From: OCS116 cluster bacterium
GTDB lineage: Bacteria > Pseudomonadota > Alphaproteobacteria > Rhizobiales > OSC116
Direction of reading: 5' to 3'
Length of the DNA: 7,890 nt
Assembly: GCA_002402005.2 (NCBI GenBank)
Contig: NVUS02000111.1
Span: 1-7,890 of the forward strand
Part shown: positions 5,285 through 7,890 of the stretch, one piece after another
Numbering within the stretch: position 1 is the stretch's first letter
Layout: every line of letters starts with the position of its first letter
Program-made: the position numbers and the translations under genes
The notes under the pieces: generated by a model
The model's database searches: none
Seen by the model: the letters and a program-made list of their open reading frames with translations, nothing else
Told to the model about the DNA's origin: nothing

Positions 5285-7890
5285 ATGTCCAACGAAAAAG
5301 CCAGCAAACCGGTTCACAAAATCACTCCCATGATGCAGCAATTTATGGAAATTAAAATTGCCAATCCCGGCAAATTGCTGTTTTTCCGCATGGGCGATTT
5401 TTACGAATTATTCTTTGATGACGCCGTCGCCGCTTCATTGGCGCTCAACATCACCCTCACCAAACGCGGCAAGCACGAGGGCAAAGACATCCCAATGTGT
5501 GGCGTACCGGTGCATGCTTCGACCGGATATTTGCAAAAATTGGCCAAAAAAGGTTTTAAAGTCGCAATTGTCGATCAGCTAGAAGATCCCAAAGAAGCCA
5601 AAAAACGCGGCCCCAAATCGGTGGTCAAACGCGGCGTGGTGCGCATTGTTACCGCCGGCACGCTGACTGAAGACAGCTTGCTCAACGCCCGTTTGAATAA
5701 TTATCTATTGTCAATTGTGCCCAATATCAGCCTGTCAGAATCTAGCGAGCCAATGCTGGCTGTGGCTTGGGTGGATATTTCCACCGGAAGTTTCGCCTGC
5801 GAAACAATGTCTTTAAACAATGTCAACGCCACCATTGCGCGGCTTGAGGCCAAAGAAATTATTTATTCCGAAAGCTTAGAGACATTTATTGAGCCGTTCA
5901 AAGCCGGCAATACACCAGTCAACTATTTAGAATTATGGACAGAACGCGGCGCGATTCTTTCACCCTGCCCGCAAGATAGTTTTGACAGTCAACAGGCTAC
6001 GAGTAATTTTTCTGACTATTTTGACCTGTCCAACATCACCGAATTGGGCAGCTTTAACCGCGCCGAACTCAGCGCTTTGGGCGGCCTATATGCCTATATT
6101 CACGAGACTCAAAAAGGCCAAATGCCAATTCTAAAACGCCCAGACCAGCATGAGATGGGCAGCAATATGCTGATTGATGCCGCCACCCGCACAAGCTTGG
6201 AAATCTTGCGCACTCAAACTGGCGAAAAAGCCGGCAGCCTACTCAACGCCATTGACCGCACAGTCACCGGCCAAGCCGCTCGGCTATTGGCCGGCCGGCT
6301 ATCATCGCCACTCACCGATCAAAAAACCATCGAAAACCGACTGAATATGATTGCCTGGTTTTTAGACCAAAGCCACTATATTCATGATTTCAGAGACCTC
6401 ATCAAAAGCCTGCCCGACATTGAACGCGCCTTAGCTCGGCTGGCGATTGGCCGCGGCGGCCCGCGCGATTTGCTTAGCCTGCGCACCGCTTTTTTAAAGG
6501 CACAACAAAGCGAAGCGCTGTTTTTAAACTCCGAGCGCGAAAGCTGGCCGCAAGATTTAAAAACCGCCATTCAAAATCTCAACTTAAGCCATTGCAACCT
6601 TAACCAATTGTTGATCGATAATTTGGATGATGAAGTGCCATTATTGGCGCGCGATGGCGGCTTTATCCGCGATGGTTTGCGCCCCGATTTGGATGAAGCG
6701 CGGCAATTGTCCACGCAAGGTCGGCAGTATATTGCTGGGCTTGAACGCAAATATGGCCAACATACGGGCGTTAAAAATCTGCGCATCAAACATAACAATA
6801 TGTTGGGTTATTTTATCGAAGTGAGTGCCGCCAATGGCGACATTCTGCTCAATCAATTTAAAGCCGATTTCATCCACCGCCAAACCATGAAAAACGTGGT
6901 GCGTTTCACCAGTGTCGAGCTTGGCGAGTTGGAAGTTAAAATTTCTTCCGCCGGCAATCGATCGCTTGAGATTGAATTGCAAGAATTTGAAAAACTGGTG
7001 AATGCCACCACAGATTTTGCGCCAAATCTCAACAAATTGGCCGCCGCCTTGGCCGAACTTGATGTCGCCGCGGCGTTGGCTTTGTTGGCTGGCGAAGAGA
7101 ATTATTGCCGCCCCAAAATTGACAATAGCCAAATATTCAACATTGAAAATGGCCGCCACATTGTGGTCGAGCAAGCACTTAAAAGCCGTAATGAACCAGC
7201 GTTTATTGCCAATGGTTGCCTGCTCAATCAAGCCGAAAAAGACAGCCAAAAATCTGCACGAATTTTGCTACTCACCGGCCCAAATATGGCGGGTAAATCA
7301 ACCTATTTACGCCAAAATGCCCTGATCGCCATTTTGGCACAAATGGGTTGTTATGTGCCAGCACAATCGGCGCATATTGGCATTATCGACAAACTGTTTA
7401 GCCGCGTCGGTGCGTCGGATGATTTGGCGCGTGGCCGCTCAACCTTTATGGTCGAAATGGTCGAAACCGCCACCATTTTAAACCAAGCCACCCAAAAATC
7501 CTTGGTTATTTTAGATGAAATTGGCCGCGGCACCGCCACTTATGATGGCCTGTCAATCGCGTGGGCCACCATTGAACACCTGCACGAACAAAACGGTTGT
7601 CGTTCGCTATTCGCCACGCATTATCACGAATTAACTGGCTTGAATGACAAGCTTAAACATTTGAAAAACGCCACCATGCGGGTCGCCGAATGGAATGGCG
7701 AAGTGCGCTTTTTACACGAAGTGCGCAAAGGCGTGGCCGAGCGCTCTTATGGTATACATGTGGCCAAATTGGCCGGCTTGCCCGATCTGGTCATCAACCG
7801 CGCCACCGAGGTTTTGGAATATTTAGAAAAAAACCAAAACAAAGAAATCAAACAAAATATGGTCGATGATTTGCCGCTCTTCAACCATGC
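5285..7890 (+). CDS. mutS: DNA mismatch repair ATPase MutS, 3' end outside window
   Basis: MutS recognises base mismatches and small loops as a dimer in the cytosol and, after ATP exchange, recruits MutL. The frame runs unbroken for 868 residues to the window edge. The mismatch-contact motif GDFYELFFDDA places F39 and E41 at the positions of the Phe-x-Glu of E. coli (36 and 38). Next come the connector, lever and clamp region (GYFIEV at 508-513), then the ATPase: Walker A GPNMAGKST at 665-673, STFMVEM at 719-725, Walker B with D744/E745 in LDEIGRGTATYDG, FATHYHEL at 776-783, and the dimer helix-turn-helix SYGIHVAKLAGLPDLVINRA. DDLPLF (861-866) is typical of alphaproteobacterial MutS shortly before the C-terminal helices, so probably 30 to 50 residues are missing. 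The ATG at 5285 fits the family start, but no clear Shine-Dalgarno precedes it. The in-frame TTG at 5249 adds unconserved residues. There is no sign of decay, and MutS1 rather than MutS2 is clear from the N-terminal mismatch domain. Confidence 0.97.
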   Translation, partial: MSNEKASKPVHKITPMMQQFMEIKIANPGKLLFFRMGDFYELFFDDAVAASLALNITLTKRGKHEGKDIPMCGVPVHASTGYLQKLAKKGFKVAIVDQLEDPKEAKKRGPKSVVKRGVVRIVTAGTLTEDSLLNARLNNYLLSIVPNISLSESSEPMLAVAWVDISTGSFACETMSLNNVNATIARLEAKEIIYSESLETFIEPFKAGNTPVNYLELWTERGAILSPCPQDSFDSQQATSNFSDYFDLSNITELGSFNRAELSALGGLYAYIHETQKGQMPILKRPDQHEMGSNMLIDAATRTSLEILRTQTGEKAGSLLNAIDRTVTGQAARLLAGRLSSPLTDQKTIENRLNMIAWFLDQSHYIHDFRDLIKSLPDIERALARLAIGRGGPRDLLSLRTAFLKAQQSEALFLNSERESWPQDLKTAIQNLNLSHCNLNQLLIDNLDDEVPLLARDGGFIRDGLRPDLDEARQLSTQGRQYIAGLERKYGQHTGVKNLRIKHNNMLGYFIEVSAANGDILLNQFKADFIHRQTMKNVVRFTSVELGELEVKISSAGNRSLEIELQEFEKLVNATTDFAPNLNKLAAALAELDVAAALALLAGEENYCRPKIDNSQIFNIENGRHIVVEQALKSRNEPAFIANGCLLNQAEKDSQKSARILLLTGPNMAGKSTYLRQNALIAILAQMGCYVPAQSAHIGIIDKLFSRVGASDDLARGRSTFMVEMVETATILNQATQKSLVILDEIGRGTATYDGLSIAWATIEHLHEQNGCRSLFATHYHELTGLNDKLKHLKNATMRVAEWNGEVRFLHEVRKGVAERSYGIHVAKLAGLPDLVINRATEVLEYLEKNQNKEIKQNMVDDLPLFNH

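Noticed and set aside
5358..5582. A 74-residue plus-strand open frame near the mutS start
   Set aside because: It is out of frame with the clear mutS N-terminal mismatch-binding motif and is explained by it.
6641..7249. A 202-residue open frame on the minus strand
   Set aside because: It lies wholly inside mutS, whose own frame is unmistakable here, and its translation shows no recognisable domain. It is a shadow of mutS codon use.
1..7890. Mobile element, prophage, defence island or CRISPR content
   Set aside because: No transposase, integrase, phage gene, direct repeat series or tRNA was found on either strand. All coding space is taken by four conserved or typical chromosomal genes.

Overview
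This window looks like ordinary chromosomal DNA from an alphaproteobacterium of moderate GC content (a little below half by eye). The evidence for the lineage is the style of the proteins. GshB ends in the alphaproteobacterial form NVTSPTGIREV, ComM carries an NPCKCG cysteine cluster, and MutS has a GPNMAGKST Walker A and a DDLPLF element before its C-terminal tail. The assignment is by recognition, not by a database search. All four genes lie on the + strand and fill almost the whole window. I see no tRNA, rRNA, CRISPR array, insertion sequence or phage gene.

Layout: (1) 2-859, glutathione synthetase gshB, with its first roughly 30 residues outside the window. (2) 929-2461, the Mg-chelatase-like AAA+ ATPase comM (yifB), preceded by a candidate promoter with an exact TTGACA. 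(3) 2571-5201, a two-TM hybrid histidine kinase of 876 residues: acidic N-terminus, two membrane helices, PAS, HisKA, HATPase, degenerate receiver, canonical receiver. (4) 5285 to the window end, DNA mismatch repair ATPase mutS, complete except for its last few dozen residues. The intergenic gaps are short (69, 109 and 83 bases). Each holds promoter-like or terminator-like sequence, so the four genes are co-oriented but are probably not one tight operon.

Functionally, comM (branch migration in homologous recombination) and mutS (mismatch recognition, which also limits recombination between diverged DNAs) both act on DNA. gshB makes glutathione. The kinase between comM and mutS is an orphan: no response regulator, HPt protein or cyclase is encoded in the window. 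It is the one gene here whose biology is open. It has no meaningful periplasmic domain, and its first receiver domain has lost the acidic pocket. This arrangement recalls Caulobacter ShkA, where a pseudoreceiver senses cyclic di-GMP.

No clearly undescribed multi-gene system is visible. The best leads are the kinase architecture and the small hairpins that overlap or abut stop codons.
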